DNA of 64,000 nt from positions 54,518,797 to 54,582,796 of the forward strand of contig OW028574.1 in NCBI GenBank assembly GCA_932294295.1, given 5' to 3'. The translations under genes and the position numbers were made by a program. How positions within the stretch are numbered: the stretch's first letter is position 1; the number at the start of each line of letters is the position of its first letter. This document shows, piece after piece, positions 31,260 through 43,250 of the stretch. The notes under the pieces are model-generated. The model made no database searches. It saw only the letters and a program-made list of their open reading frames with translations, and was not told the DNA's origin. This DNA is from Alitta virens (lineage: Eukaryota > Annelida > Polychaeta > Phyllodocida > Nereididae).

Positions 31260-31331
31260 GGTTCTGTGGTGTAGTGGTTATCACGTCTGCTTCACACGCA
31301 GAAGGTCGCGAGTTCGAAACTCGCCAGAACC
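31260..31331 (+). tRNA. tRNA-Val (anticodon CAC)
   Basis: A 72-base cloverleaf. The acceptor stem pairs GGTTCTG with CAGAACC. The D-arm region TAGTGGTTATCAC carries box A, the anticodon loop is TTCACAC (anticodon CAC) on a TCTGC/GCAGA stem, and the T arm is GCGAG-TTCGAAA-CTCGC with box B. No intron. A TTTTT Pol III terminator follows at about 31334. It decodes GUG valine codons. Confidence 0.95.
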
Positions 31332-31423
31332 TCGTTTTTGATGGTTGCATAAAAAGTCGATGAGGCCATAACACAAATTATCTCAATTTTGCTTCAAACT
31401 TTCAAAATTATTAAATGTTTAGT

Positions 31424-31500
31424 GGAGTAAAATAAAGTAGAATAAAGTAAAGTACAGTAAGGTAATGTTAAGTAAAGTAGAGTAAAGTAAAGTAAGGTAA
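31424..31500. repeat. AAAGT-rich simple repeat
   Basis: TAAAGTAGAATAAAGTAAAG-type low-complexity sequence. Similar sequence resumes after the LINE at about 33113, so the LINE apparently sits inside this repeat. Confidence 0.8.
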
Positions 31501-33116
31501 CTGCTAAAGATGTTAGTAAGTTTACAATTGAAAGCTGAAAACAGTGGAAAACCAGCTGGATATGATTGTTTTCCACCTTAAACAGTGCAAATGTGTCACA
31601 ATGAATTAGCTCAGTCTATTGTCATGTTGATAAACAACTGTTTCTGTAAACATGAAAAGAAGTGAAGTATCACCAATATTTAAAAAGAAAGACTTTATGA
31701 AAAAGGAAAATTATAGACCTATCAACATCATTAGCATATTCCCAAAAATATTTAAATCTGTTATTGCTAAACAGATTGAAGACTTTATGTTCCAGTTTTT
31801 AATACCTCGCTTGGAGCATACAGGAAAGGACATGGCTGTAGTCAGAATGCTTACTTCTGCAGTAGATAATTGGAAAGAGGCACTAGATAATAATGATGTT
31901 GTTGGTATGATCTATCGAAGGCTTTTTATGCTATTCCACATGACTTACTAATCGCCAAATTGCACGCTTATGGGTTCTCTATTACATCATGTAGTTTTAT
32001 GCTGAGCTATCTCACTGAAAGGGTGCAAAGAGTAAAAATCAAAGATAAAAGAAGTTCATGGAATATTGTTACATGGGGTATCCCCTAGGGCTCATGCTTA
32101 GGGCCGTTATTATTTAATATTTTTATTAGTGATTTATTTATGAATATAGAACAGGCAAAATTATTTAATTGTACTGATGACAATACTTTAAGTGTCAGTG
32201 GAAATACATTTGATATTGTTATAGACGTAATCCGAGTAAATTTCAAGTTATGTTTTTGAAACCAGCTCGTAATACAATGTCTGTACCAAGCTTATTGCAA
32301 ATAGGAGATACTGTAATTGAAGCTAGTAATGAAGTTACCTTACTTGGTGTCTCAATTGACAATAAATTAAACTTTGATTCGCATGTATTAAACTTATGTA
32401 AAAAAGCTGCTAGGCAATTAAAGATACTTATGAGATTTAAATGTTTACTTAGATTCAAGGAGAAGGACATTTTATTTAAAACTTTTGTACTATCAAATTT
32501 TAACTTTTGTCCAGTAGTATGGAATTTCTGTAGCAAATCATCAAGTAGAAATATAGAGAAAATTCAAGTAAGGGCACTGAGATTTGTGTTCAGTGATTTT
32601 ACACAGAAATCTCACTCAGTGTTTCTAGACAGTAGTACCTACTCAGAGCTCCTAAAAAAAGTGGGTATAAGACTCTGCATGTCAACCGATTAAAGACTAT
32701 AGCTATTGAAGTATTCAAATGTATTCATTAATTAAATCCAGCATCCTTAAATGAAGTGTTTACTGTAAAGGAAAGTAATAGGAATCTAAGAGATCCATCA
32801 ATATTGTTTGTACCAAGATTTAATAGGATCCAATATGGTAAAAAGACTTTTTCGTATTATGGCTCTCACTTATGGAATATATTGCCTAATGAATTGAAAA
32901 GAAATGTAGATTTAGTAAGTTTTAAAAAGTTGTTACACACATGGGAGGGGCCTGCGAGCTCCTGTAGTATTTGCCAACTGTGATTGTTTTTAATTTGTCT
33001 TACTTGTTGTTTTATTATTGTTTTAGTATTGTTTTAGTCACATAATAGCCTTTGTGCTAGTGTTTATTGTTATTTTATTGTGACTTTAAATAAAGATTAT
33101 TATTATTATTATTATA
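31501..33116 (+). pseudogene. L2/CR1-like LINE, dead reverse transcriptase with 3' tail
   Basis: Frames in order show the ISPIFKKxD...NYRPI block (31652 on), a frameshift near 31915, then AIPHDLLIAKLHAYGF. The motif normally read GIPQGS is GIP-stop-GS (TAG at 32086-32088), and the catalytic YADD is changed to CTDD (32170-32181). The C-terminal part follows (32250-32693 and 32756-32983), with YGKKTFSYYGSHLWNILP and a final WEGPASSCSICQL. It ends in AATAAAGATTATTATTATTA, a microsatellite tail typical of these elements. The endonuclease domain is absent. Upstream of 31652 the frame reads GKPAGYDCFPP-like sequence, so the truncation point is near the AAAGT repeat. Confidence 0.9.
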
Positions 33117-33848
33117 AAGTAAAGAAGAGTTAAGTAAAAATAAGATTAAAGCAGGGTAAGGACTTTTTTTCAGCCAGTATGGTCATAATCTGAATACAGA
33201 AAGTGTCTTTCAGTTAGATATCATACCAGTTCAATTGTGTTTGACAGAAAGGGTACAAATAAGATAGAAACACTAGAATCAATAGAAAAAAGCTTTGAAA
33301 TTAGCTAGCTAGAAAGTCACAGCTCTTCTGCCTTGTTCAATCAAAACCCACAATTTGGTGAATAATGAGAAAAGCCTTTCTACAGGAAGATGTTAAGGAA
33401 AGGCGAGTGTCGGTGATTCTGCTAATTGCAGGTGTGTGCCCAAGGCAAGGGGTTGTTAAGGGTCTTGATGTGCATTTTACCCCTTTCTGTCACATCTTTT
33501 TGGGGCTGGATCGTGAGCCAAGGGTTCCTAGGGTGCTTAAGATGAAGAAGGGTTTCATATAAAACCCCCAGTGCAAAGTGCAGACGTCACGCGAGCATGG
33601 TTAAGTGAGATCCAGTGGATCTTATGGGGTATCACAAGGAGCAGCTTTAATTGCTACACATGAGCTACATTAGACCTTGATCTCATCAAGTGTCCTAAAA
33701 TGTCTTCATAACAACTGGGTTTTAAAAAGATTTTTTTTTACTTCACTTTTTTGAGACCTTGATTTATCTCTTAAGAAATTAAGAAATAAAAGAAATGCAA
33801 TAAAATGGTTTTTTTTTGCTCCTTCTGTTATCATGGCTTGCGAGGATA
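33117..33848. other. Noncoding DNA, nothing recognised
   Basis: Low-complexity AAAGT sequence to about 33160, then AT-rich DNA. The short frame at 33365-33562 shows no motif. Confidence 0.5.
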
Positions 33849-33962
33849 TCCGTGTCTATGCTGAGGCAAGTGCAAGACCCCACCAATGGGGTACACTTGT
33901 AACATGGTGTGAACTCCAGCAGGTCGTATCAACTCATCATTACGTCAACCTCTGGATGCAGT
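33849..33962 (+). mobile_element. SINE body fragment
   Basis: CGTGTCTATGCTGAGGCAAG, then CAAGACCCCACCAATGGGGT and GTAACATGGTGTGAACTCCA, continue into CTCATCATTACGTC. Head missing. Confidence 0.85.
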
Positions 33963-36130
33963 TAGTTACGCCAAGTTAACTAAGCTTCAGGCAAGTAGCA
34001 CTACTGTTGTTGTGTGTTGCCATTCAGATGTACATCATAGATCTCATAAGAACTGAAAACCATAGAGGCATAGACCCATAATAATGAAATAATACCCGGT
34101 TGGCATGTTGTTTATATATTAATTCAATTATTTCTAAAGATGATGGTTATTAAAATATACTAATACATGATTCGACTTATGATGATGATAGCTGTCATAA
34201 TATGTCAATAAATGATTTTGACTTTACTTTAATAAACATACGCCATAGACCTAAAATACATTATAACAGTTTCATGCCACATAAATGCATGCAGACTCTT
34301 GCCATTGAAGTCACCCATGACTGGTTAAGAGCGTTTGACAAAGTACTACTCTTCGTACAATGCACTTGAGCGCCCTCTGTAGACTAGTCACAGCAGCAAT
34401 ATCGAAAGCAGGGTGCTGGTGGTGGTGATTCATCAGGGCGCCGCTGTAGCACCTTAATCTTTCCATAACAGGCAGTGTGAATCATGCTGTGATTAGCCCT
34501 CCTGTCAGGGTTGCCTTGCAGTGCCTAGCTTCTGACTAATTACCACTTGATTGGGTCCTAGGATTATCTCTGCTCCCCTTCCCTTTGTGACACCCCAGCA
34601 ATCCCCCGTGTTAAATCAGCAAAGATCGTGCGAGGGAAGATCTGAAGCAAAGCTCTAGGGCACAGTGCCACACCATGGGTTGAATACATTAATGCTTGTT
34701 TGCATGAATTTTCTTAGAAAGACAGTTCCTGGATGTAGACTAATGAGTTTAAGCTGTTCAATTGCAAGAAATGTGGCTCTCACTCATGTGCACTCTGAAG
34801 ACTGTTTCATTCTACACTGTAAAAATTTTACTGTATGATATACAGTATAACTTATAATTGAAAGTACAGCAATTGTTCACAGTCTACGGAGTTAGCAAGG
34901 TCAGCAAGAATAACCAAAACTTCAGCTATTTGATGGGGTTTAATGCCTGGCCCTACAACAGTCCCATTCTGTATGATTTTAGTCATAGTGGGCTGCCAGT
35001 GGCTAATTCCTTGTCAAAACCATCTCAGATTGGCTAGGACTGGCTAACTTGTCAGATGAATAATGCTAGTATGGGGGGTTAAGAAATTCGGAGGAATTTG
35101 TTGTGCACAATGAATAAACTTCAGGGTAAAGAAAATTGAATAGATCATCTGCCAATGCAGCATGTTGGAAATGGTCTCACCATTGATGTGGGGGCAGAGT
35201 CTATCCACCAAATAAGAAATTATGTTGAGAACATTTTGAAATACAGCTACTGCATTTATTTTGCATGGTTTGACAAAATGTGTGGTATGTTGTAAGAAGT
35301 TATTACGTATCAGTGCAGTAACAGAGAATTATGAGCAGAAATTATAAGAATATTAAAGTTTTTAACGATCGATGTTAACATTCATTAGTGGAGAATTATT
35401 TAACCGGATTAAATTAATCTTTGGAGCCAATTCATCCTCTCAATTCCAACTTCACGCGAACTGGCAATTACGCAATAATCACGTGCAGAAGTTCCTTGTG
35501 GTTCTGAGGGTTCCTTTGAGAATCTTAAAACGACCTTAAAATACAAGTAATATGATTTGTTGCCTCGATAACGCGATAGTCTCAACAATGAGATGAATTT
35601 GCAAAGCCGAATGAGTCCAACTCTTTCGGCTCACATCTGTAACTATAAGTGGAACGACTGCCCCCTACCCGAAGTCTTTTTACTATGTTTTATGTGACAA
35701 CTTAGCTGTAGTCATCAAAGAGAAGTTAGTCATTATGACTTATGACATATAAGATATGACCCAGGCTGACTAATTTGGTAGCTAAAGCTGATTAATATGT
35801 ATGTCAAAATGGCTGACGTAGGGTCAGTACTTATTATATTAAAAAGTTCGTGAAGAATGTGTGAAACGTTAGTCATGCTGCTTTTATTAATCTTCTGCTC
35901 AGAGAATGAATACAAATCTAATGTGTAAAACTGTGAAGTTTGTAGCAGAGACTGACCAGGTCAAATTGAAGGCTGACATGAACTGTCCTGCTGTGCGGTC
36001 ACACAATTCATGCATTCAATTTGTTCTCATTGCAGATGGGTATGACACATGAAATGCTATTGTATTCTGGAAGTGTCACCAACTGAGGTACTTGGCAGTA
36101 AAGACTATCCATGGTTATCACTAAAGTGGT
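33963..36130. other. Noncoding DNA with a TTAGTCA-rich patch
   Basis: No gene. A moderately GC-rich, repeat-free stretch lies at 34.40-34.67 kb. TTAGTCA/TGACTAA-type words cluster at about 35697-35880. A 60-codon frame over the latter is spurious. Confidence 0.45.
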
Positions 36131-36216
36131 TTTACGCTGAGGAAAGTAAAAGACTCCACCCATGGGGTAAATGTGTAACATGGATTGACTCCTCCTTTCT
36201 CATCTCATCAATCAAC
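36131..36216 (+). mobile_element. SINE body fragment
   Basis: TACGCTGAGGAAAGTAAAAG, then ACTCCACCCATGGGGTAAAT and GTGTAACATGGATTGACTCC, followed by TCTCATCTCATCAAT. Its 3' flank, CTCGATAGCGGCAAAAAC, leads into the TCTA satellite, the mirror image of the arrangement at 16.8-17.0 kb. Confidence 0.85.
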
Positions 36217-36254
36217 CCTCGATAGCGGCAAAAACTTGTCTTAAAAGGCTGAAA

Positions 36255-36452
36255 TTCCCATATCTACCTATCTACCTATTTATCTATCTATCTACCCATC
36301 TATCTATCTATCTACCTATCTATTTATCTATCTATCTACCTATTTACCTATCTACCTATCTATCTACCTATCTCTCTATCTTTCTATCTATCTATCTATC
36401 TATCTATCTATATATCTACCTATCTATCTACCTATCTACCTATCTATCTTTC
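36255..36452. repeat. TCTA/ACCTA microsatellite following a SINE
   Basis: About 200 bases of TCTA and CCTA tetramers, located 38 bases downstream of the SINE copy. Confidence 0.95.
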
Positions 36453-38455
36453 TTGATCTTGAATCCTCACAGCACATGAGGACTTTGCCCCGAGGAAAAA
36501 CTTTAAAAAGATAAGAAAGTTGTGGATCAGATGCATATATGTGAACAAAATTAGTTTAAATAATGCAGTACTTTGTTGATGTCAGTTGTTATTAATTATA
36601 CAAACTTACAAAATTGATCAGCATTTGCAATGTAGTGCAAGTTTATTGTCCGCACCTAGTAATATGGGGCCATTAGGTGTGTAATATAAACAACTATTAG
36701 TCTATTACACATGGATTGTATGACACATTCTGTTAATGTACTACATGCTTGACACATGATTAACAACACAGGGATTGTCACTGGTCATTGGTTCACTGGA
36801 AGCAGCACAACATGGGTGGCCGTGCTTTGTCAAATGCCCCATCTTGTCCAGAGCCTTTTAACAAAATGCTAATGTCCTTTTGAGAAGCAACTGGGTACAG
36901 AATCTGATTGCTGTTCTCTCATTAGAGCATCCTGACCCATTCAAAATTGATGAAGCCGTGCAGTTGAAAGTAAGGACCCCTACTCTGATTCCAGCCATTG
37001 TTTTGCAAGCTTCAGCGAGCTTCAGCAGCCCGAGGATGTGTGGGTCAGTGGTAATTGTAGTGGACAATCCAAGACAATGGTCAGTGAGTCAGAGTGGCTG
37101 ATGCCTCTTTGCTTGTAATGGGTTGACTGGGCGGAAAGGAAGGGAGGAAGTAGGGCGCCTCAAATGACTCCATGACGCCCTGAAGTTTGCCACCGCACAG
37201 TGGCACACACCCCTTTATGAACATGGACTTTGTCTACATGATTTTGTTGTGCACGCTTCTTGATTTCTGAATTTTTATGCTTTTTTTCTTGTCTGTGTGT
37301 GATTGTATGTGAGGATTGGTTGTTGTGCTTTGTCTGCGTTGATTCCACTAATTTTTCTTAATTTTACCGCACTTAGAATCTTGGAAACCTTGCTTTTTAC
37401 TACTTTAAGGACGAGTGTCTATCATTTATGGATCATATCGACCTTTTGCATTATTGAGACTTGAGACAGACCGATTAAGTTCTCGAATACATTTCATCTG
37501 GAATAAATTCCATCTAAACTAACCTCAAACCTTGTACCAAACTCAGTGAGCAACTAGCCAACATTCTCTTCTCGTAGTTGTTAGGCGAGTAAAATCCTCA
37601 CCCAATCAGAATGATGGAGTCAATATATCTCATCATTATATCTGCCTCTGAGAGTTTGTCATATAATTCGATTTTACTTCACTCTATTGGCAAAGAAGCA
37701 TAACAGTGTCAGTATAAGTAAATAAGCTTCAGACCAGTATTATTAACACAAGATAGGACACTTCAACATGCAGACTTTTTTTACACAAGAGAAAACAAGG
37801 TGGAAACAAGTGTCTATCTCATGATTCTCATCTAACTCGGGTAATTATTTTAGCCCTCTCCCTCCTTCCTTGCACCCCTCAAGATGTCCTGAAGCCCCAA
37901 TATTAGCCACCCCTGACTGGCTTGATCTTATGAGTCAACAAAACCCCATACCTAATAAGGCGTCAGCCAAGGCCCGAAAAATGCTCCACAAAATAAGAGG
38001 ATACACAGAAAATATCTTTGACAAGAATTTAAAAGTAGCCAATTAGACAATTTGACAATATAAATTGCATATCTAAATGACTGCCTCCCATATAGTCGTT
38101 TTTATTCGATTTGGCTAGTTAAATACCCTAGGCAATGTCTTTCATGACATCAGTAACAATGACTCATTTTCTAAATAATCACAATAATCTTTTTACTTTA
38201 AAGTCAGAAGTACAATAATAGACAGGACTGGTGTCCCAATGATCATCTGGACTTCTACATGATGCAAAATTAAAACTTACCTTGGCTTGGATATAAACTT
38301 AATCAGGTTTATACAAATTATACAATAGATTACTAAAAGATCCAAATCGCATCACTACAGCACATAGGACCCATCAGCGAGTAATAACCAAAATTGCAGC
38401 CAAATTCTTAACCATATCTGTGGATATATATGACCTGTTATAACGGAATATTCGT
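36453..38455. other. Noncoding DNA; moderately GC-rich patch at 36.8-37.2 kb
   Basis: Both strands are open at 36.86-37.10 kb (about 70 codons each), so neither frame can be preferred. The patch is not repetitive and could be conserved regulatory DNA. The rest is AT-rich. Confidence 0.4.
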
Positions 38456-38580
38456 CTATTTCTTCTTTTTGTCTTCTACTTGTTCAGTCTTCTTTTTCTC
38501 CTCCTCTTCCTCCTCTACTTTTTCCTCTTTTCTTCTTTCTTCCTTCTTCTCTCTTTTTCTTTTTCTTCTTCTTCTTCTAT
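38456..38580. repeat. Polypyrimidine TTC/TCC tract
   Basis: A strongly strand-asymmetric run of CTT, TTC and CCT. It produces Ser/Phe-rich and Glu/Lys/Arg-rich spurious frames. Confidence 0.95.
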
Positions 38581-39213
38581 CACACCGTATGGGCATATAT
38601 ACCAATCCCCTAACCAGACATTTGCCTTTATATGTTTGCCTGAAGATTCCTGCCACGAATCAGGCTGCAGTTTTGGGACACTTCTGGCGACAGGAATGAC
38701 AAGATAGAAGCAGGGGTGTCACAGAGAGAGGACATTCATGACAGCCAGGACAGCTGCTTTGCCGCGACGTGTCTTTGCTCCTCACAAAACTACCAACGTT
38801 TTCTCACGACCCTGTGCACAGGTCTACTTTGTCCGGTGAAACGAGGTCTTAGAGGTCTGACCTTGGATCGGCCAAGCTCAATGCCTTGATGGGATGAAAA
38901 AGGGCCATTTTAGAAGCGCGTTTATTATTCAAGGGTGGGATTAAGAGAAAGGTTTCCCTTTAAGGGTGGTTTGACAAGCAGGAACAAGGGCTTGTAAGAA
39001 TGTAGCCTGGCCCTCTCACAAAATAATCCAGGCTGTCTCAGTGTGAATATTATAAGATGACAAAATACTCTCTTGTAATTCATTTATAATCATAACATAG
39101 CATTATAGGAGACACAATCCTTATTAGCTCTTATTGGGGTAGTTAGTTCCATGTTTACTTTAGCTGTAAACCTTGTAAAATGTTTCGAAAGTTCAAAAGT
39201 TAAGACGACCACG
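38581..39213. other. Noncoding DNA, nothing recognised
   Basis: No convincing gene or repeat. Confidence 0.5.
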
Positions 39214-39412
39214 ATGTTGTATTGTATTGTATTGTATTGTATTGTATTGCACTGTGCTGTATTGTATTGCATTGTACACCATGTGACACATTTACATCAT
39301 AGGTGGGGTCTTTTGCTTGTCTCAGCATGGACACCGAATACAATGCACCACCAATTTTAACGTCTCATATGCGACTGACATCCAGCTGAGATATAGCTCA
39401 TTGGTCCATCAG
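39214..39412 (-). mobile_element. SINE fragment with CAATA tail
   Basis: On the minus strand: GCTATATCTCAGCTGGATGT, TGCATTGTATTCGGTGTCCA, TGCTGAGACAAGCAAAAGAC, then AAATGTGTCACATGGTGTAC. It runs directly into CAATACAATA pentamers (39214-39270). The pentamer run looks like the SINE's 3' tail. The tRNA head is truncated. Confidence 0.85.
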
Positions 39413-39577
39413 TTAACTGCTGTAATTTTTTAGTTTTTTAAAGTTTTTTTTTCAGTTTTACATGCAATACGGGATGAAAGGCATTGAAGTGTGTGATTCG
39501 GTCATTTGAATGTGACAAACAAAAAAGCTATTATTAGTACATCCAGAAAAATAATCTGTCAGCTTGTTCACCCCAGC

Positions 39578-39735
39578 AATTCCATTTTGGCCAGCTCTGC
39601 TAAAGGTCCCGGGTTTGATCCCCGGCCCAGGCACTCTTCATAAGCTACATCCTAGCTGAATGTCAGTCGCATGGCATGTTAAATTGTAGGTGCCTTGTAC
39701 TCGGTGTCTATGCTGAGGCAAGTAACGACCCCAGC
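39578..39735 (+). mobile_element. SINE copy with box B, 3' truncated
   Basis: TGCTAAAGGTCCCGGGTTTG and ATCCCCGGCCCAGGC give a box B (GGTTTGATCC) in the same context as the 27.9-kb copy. The body follows (GCTACATCCTAGCTGAATGT, GGTGCCTTGTACTCGGTGTC, TATGCTGAGGCAAGTAACGA) and stops near 39735. Box A is decayed. Confidence 0.85.
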
Positions 39736-42052
39736 TTTAGACCCAGGAGCACTGAGACATACACAAGACACAGCAAGAAATATTTGAATTATGTGAGCTA
39801 TTTGTATTTTCAGAATATCAACTGCTGAGATTTGCTACAGCAAGGGGACTTTCCGATCTTCCCAAAATGGAACGACTTTCATTAGCACACAGGACTCAGA
39901 ACTGTCTTTCTTCATTGCAATAATGACGCTGTCATGCAACCTTCATTGGATGCAATTAATTTCCGGAGAGATTGACATGTTTATTACATTTATCGGATTA
40001 CATGTGATTTTTCGTGTCCTTTATTGCTGTCAGTCAGTGTTCGTTCTTTCATGATTAGGCCTACTAGTCAAAGGAGAAATAGAATCGAGCATATTCCTTA
40101 GGTGACATAAATTTGATTGATTATGAAATTAATTTATTCGACCCATACAATGATGATTGTAGGATAGACGCGAAATGGAGTAATAGAATTGCAAGGGTCA
40201 CTCATTTTGTCAATTAATTCAGGTAAATGACTACTATTTGCAACAATTTAAGTTTTTGTTAGGATGTTTTGTTATATTTCATATCTCTCATAAGTCTGTT
40301 TTACAATAAGTCATGTTATATAAACTTATATTCTGTTTTTCTTTTTGTACTTTTTGATGATTTTGTGAGACTTAGAGAAACATTATCCACGTAATATAGT
40401 ATCTATCTATTAAGAACATGCTCTTCGCCGATTACAAAAGGTGTTATTGCAATCTAAAGCACTTCGGGAATTAAGGGCACCTCGATATAAAAACTATTTT
40501 CGCAGGTAGATCATAAGTCCAATTGTAATGTGAAAATTGATCTCATCTGACCTTACAGATGAACTGGCAGAAATAATGATGCAATGACAGACCTTGTGTT
40601 CAATTTTTAAAGGAGAGGAAATTGGTCCGTTGTCTGTCCAAAAATCATCAATTTAACCAGTAGCATGTTGGCCATGTCGGCCATAATTGTTTTGCATATT
40701 TAATCAGGATTTTCAACAGTTGATTAATGGCGCTGGTCTTCAACTTTTCTTTTCCTTTTGTGTTTTATTTTCTTTAGTTTGAATGTTGCAAACCACTAAT
40801 AATGCTTACACAGAGAATCGACTTCCCCCATTTTGCCAGCCCATCTGGCGCAGCCCGCCCCCGACAGCTTCCCGCGCGCGCCAAAAACCGCGAAAATAAG
40901 GATCCGAGATGTGTGATAAACACAGGGGGTGACGCATAGTTTGTCAGAAGGGGTGGCCACCCCTCAATGTGTCAATGTAACTGGACCTCACCCATCGCCT
41001 AGTGATGCATAATCGCCCATTCTAGTGCCTGGGGCATTGTAGTGTCCACAAAAACCAATCACTATCCAACAGCTACAGCTGAAGCTAGCTCAAGTCAGCC
41101 ATGCTCACAGCGCAGGCAAACTGAGGTCGTGTTTGTCCGATAGAGGTCGCCTGCTAGGGGTGTGATAAGTGGCCCCATAACCTTGACCAGTGACACACCA
41201 GTAGCCCCCTTTTGGGCACCCCCCCCCCCCCCACCTAAAAACCCCCCAAAAGCATCTACAGTTCTACACACCCCCCTCCCTTCTTCTTCCAGGTCACTTC
41301 ACCTACATTTGTCCCCTTGTAATGTCCGTGTAATTCCGATCCGCACCCTGATCTGGTCCAAACATTACTGTCAGCCAACAGCCTTCGACCAAATAGATTT
41401 ATGCGTTTCATTAGCAACCCACTTCGAACGCCCAGCTTCTAGACTCTAATGCCTCCCATGCGTCTAGTGTCATAATGCACTTCGCCTGTTCAAGTCACCA
41501 ACAATTTGCAAGCAGCCACTGCTAAGAAAAATGGATGGGCAGCTGCTGTCACTTCTGAAAAGGAATGTGGCATTTGTGCATCAAGAAAACGAGTGTAACT
41601 TGCCAGTAATTTTTGCTACATTACTGATGATTCATGGCTTTTTTTTTCCTCTGTTTTTTTTTCTTCTTTTTTAGAGGGTGGAAATGAAATGCAACTTTGC
41701 TGGTATGCTTCCGTGCACATTGGTAGACCATTGCATGCACGCAAATAGCAGACATGCTATCATTCAGATACATGTGCCCAAATGCTAAAGAAGAATAAAA
41801 AGTATCTATATAAATGGATTCTAAACCAAGCTGACTGGCCATCGCACATGCAATGTATGTTTAACGCAGGTAATGAACTCGACACAGCAGGAATAAGTCG
41901 ATGAGTACTTATGAGCAGACAATCTTTTGTCGAGCTAACCTCTCTGATTAAGCTTGCAGAAATCTTTGTTGAACTAGCAGATTCATTATTTCAAGGTTAT
42001 TAGGAACTTCAGATATAAATTTGAAAGAATCATGCATGTTGTAAAAATTAGA
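39736..42052. other. Noncoding DNA with a CpG-rich patch and poly-C tract
   Basis: AT-rich apart from a CpG-dense patch at 40840-40905 containing E2F-like words (TTTTTGGCGCGC and TTTTCGCGG on the minus strand) and a C run at about 41220-41233 followed by a pyrimidine-rich stretch. No gene recognised. A 95-codon frame at 41162-41449 is created by the C run. Confidence 0.4.
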
Positions 42053-42124
42053 GGTTCTGGCGAGGTTCGAACTCGCGACCTTCTGCGTGTGAAGCAGACG
42101 TGATAACCACTACACCACAGAACC
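42053..42124 (-). tRNA. tRNA-Val (anticodon CAC)
   Basis: 72-base cloverleaf on the minus strand, identical to the copy at 31.26 kb except for one T-arm base (TTCGAAC instead of TTCGAAA). Anticodon loop TTCACAC. Followed on its strand by TCTAATTTTTA, with a TTTTT terminator. Confidence 0.95.
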
Positions 42125-42662
42125 ACCTGTTAGAAAAGTTACAATATCGTATATAGATCGGAAAAAATTGCATTTAATTTAATTTTGTACCAGGCAGCAT
42201 TATTCAATGCAAATGTTTTTTTTTTGCAAAATAGCTCAAAATGAAATTTATTGAACTGCGATGCTAAGTATAATCACATTATCTACACATTTAATTACAG
42301 AATTAAAATGTATGCTATTTCATAATTCATACACATTAAATTACAGATTTAAAATTTATGATATTTCAAATACTTTTATATTTTTGTGCATTTTCACACT
42401 GCAACTTATCACAAACTAATATTGCATTGTTTACTATTATTGAATATTAAACGTAGTAATACTTTTTCAACAAATAAAACAATCTATGGTCCTTCAATCA
42501 TCACCTTCATTAACATTTTGATGCGGTGCACATTAATAGATGCAACATTAATTCGTTAACAACATTCTGATGATGTCGATTGCATTATTTCCACTGCATG
42601 AAAGCCTGCAAGTTCTGCAGGGTGACTAAGACATGTACTGCAGGCATGCTGACCCAATTCAT
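42125..42662. other. Noncoding DNA, nothing recognised
   Basis: Very AT-rich; nothing named. Confidence 0.5.
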
Positions 42663-42718
42663 CAAGTGCATTTCAAGTGCATTACAAGTGCATTACAAGT
42701 GCATTACAAATGCATTAT
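42663..42718. repeat. 11-bp tandem repeat, about five copies
   Basis: AAGTGCATTAC repeated with minor changes (AAGTGCATTTC, AAATGCATTAT). Confidence 0.9.
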
Positions 42719-43149
42719 AATATCTGGACAATGCTGAAGCTTAATAACAAGAATTAACTAAGTTTTAGGTGACAACTAGAGCTCACACAGTCATCAATGA
42801 TATAACAATAGGAGTTAATTAGATTCACAGGGGATTTCAATGCGCGTTCATTTTCATTGCATGGCCTTCGTGAATATTTATGTTATTAACTGTAAGCACA
42901 CTAGTTTTCTCTTGTGGAGTTATAATTTGGTATCAGATGATCTTTGTGTAGTGTTAGTGTGATATGTTATTTGTTTATTAAAATATTGGAGATATAAAAC
43001 GGGTGAAACAGTAAAAAGGAAAATCCATCATATAAACAGATTTTTTCCCTTTTAGATTCAGAGTAATTTTGGTATTAAAAATTGTGCAAAATAAATGAAA
43101 TTACATTTTAAAAAAACCGGGGAAAAACATATAATAAGGTTTTACTAAA

Positions 43150-43250
43150 ATATATTGGAACCTCACAATTAAGACCACCCTATGGGAATAAATGAAAGTC
43201 TAATATTGAGGTGGTCTTAATAATGAGGTGGTCTTAAATCTGTGGCAGTT
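43150..43250. mobile_element. Pogo/Tigger-like terminal fragment
   Basis: TTGGAACCTCACAATTAAGA, then CCACCCTATGGGAA, with AGGTGGTCTTAATAATGAGG and TGGTCTTAA in inverse sense about 50 bases on. The vocabulary (aacctc...attaagaccacc) is that of pogo/Tigger terminal repeats and the two arms are partly inverted. No transposase. Confidence 0.5.

Noticed and set aside
36858..37101. Opposed about 70-codon frames
   Set aside because: Both strands are open to the same extent and neither matches a family I recognise.
41162..41449. 95-codon Pro-rich frame
   Set aside because: Created by a C homopolymer; no conserved motif.
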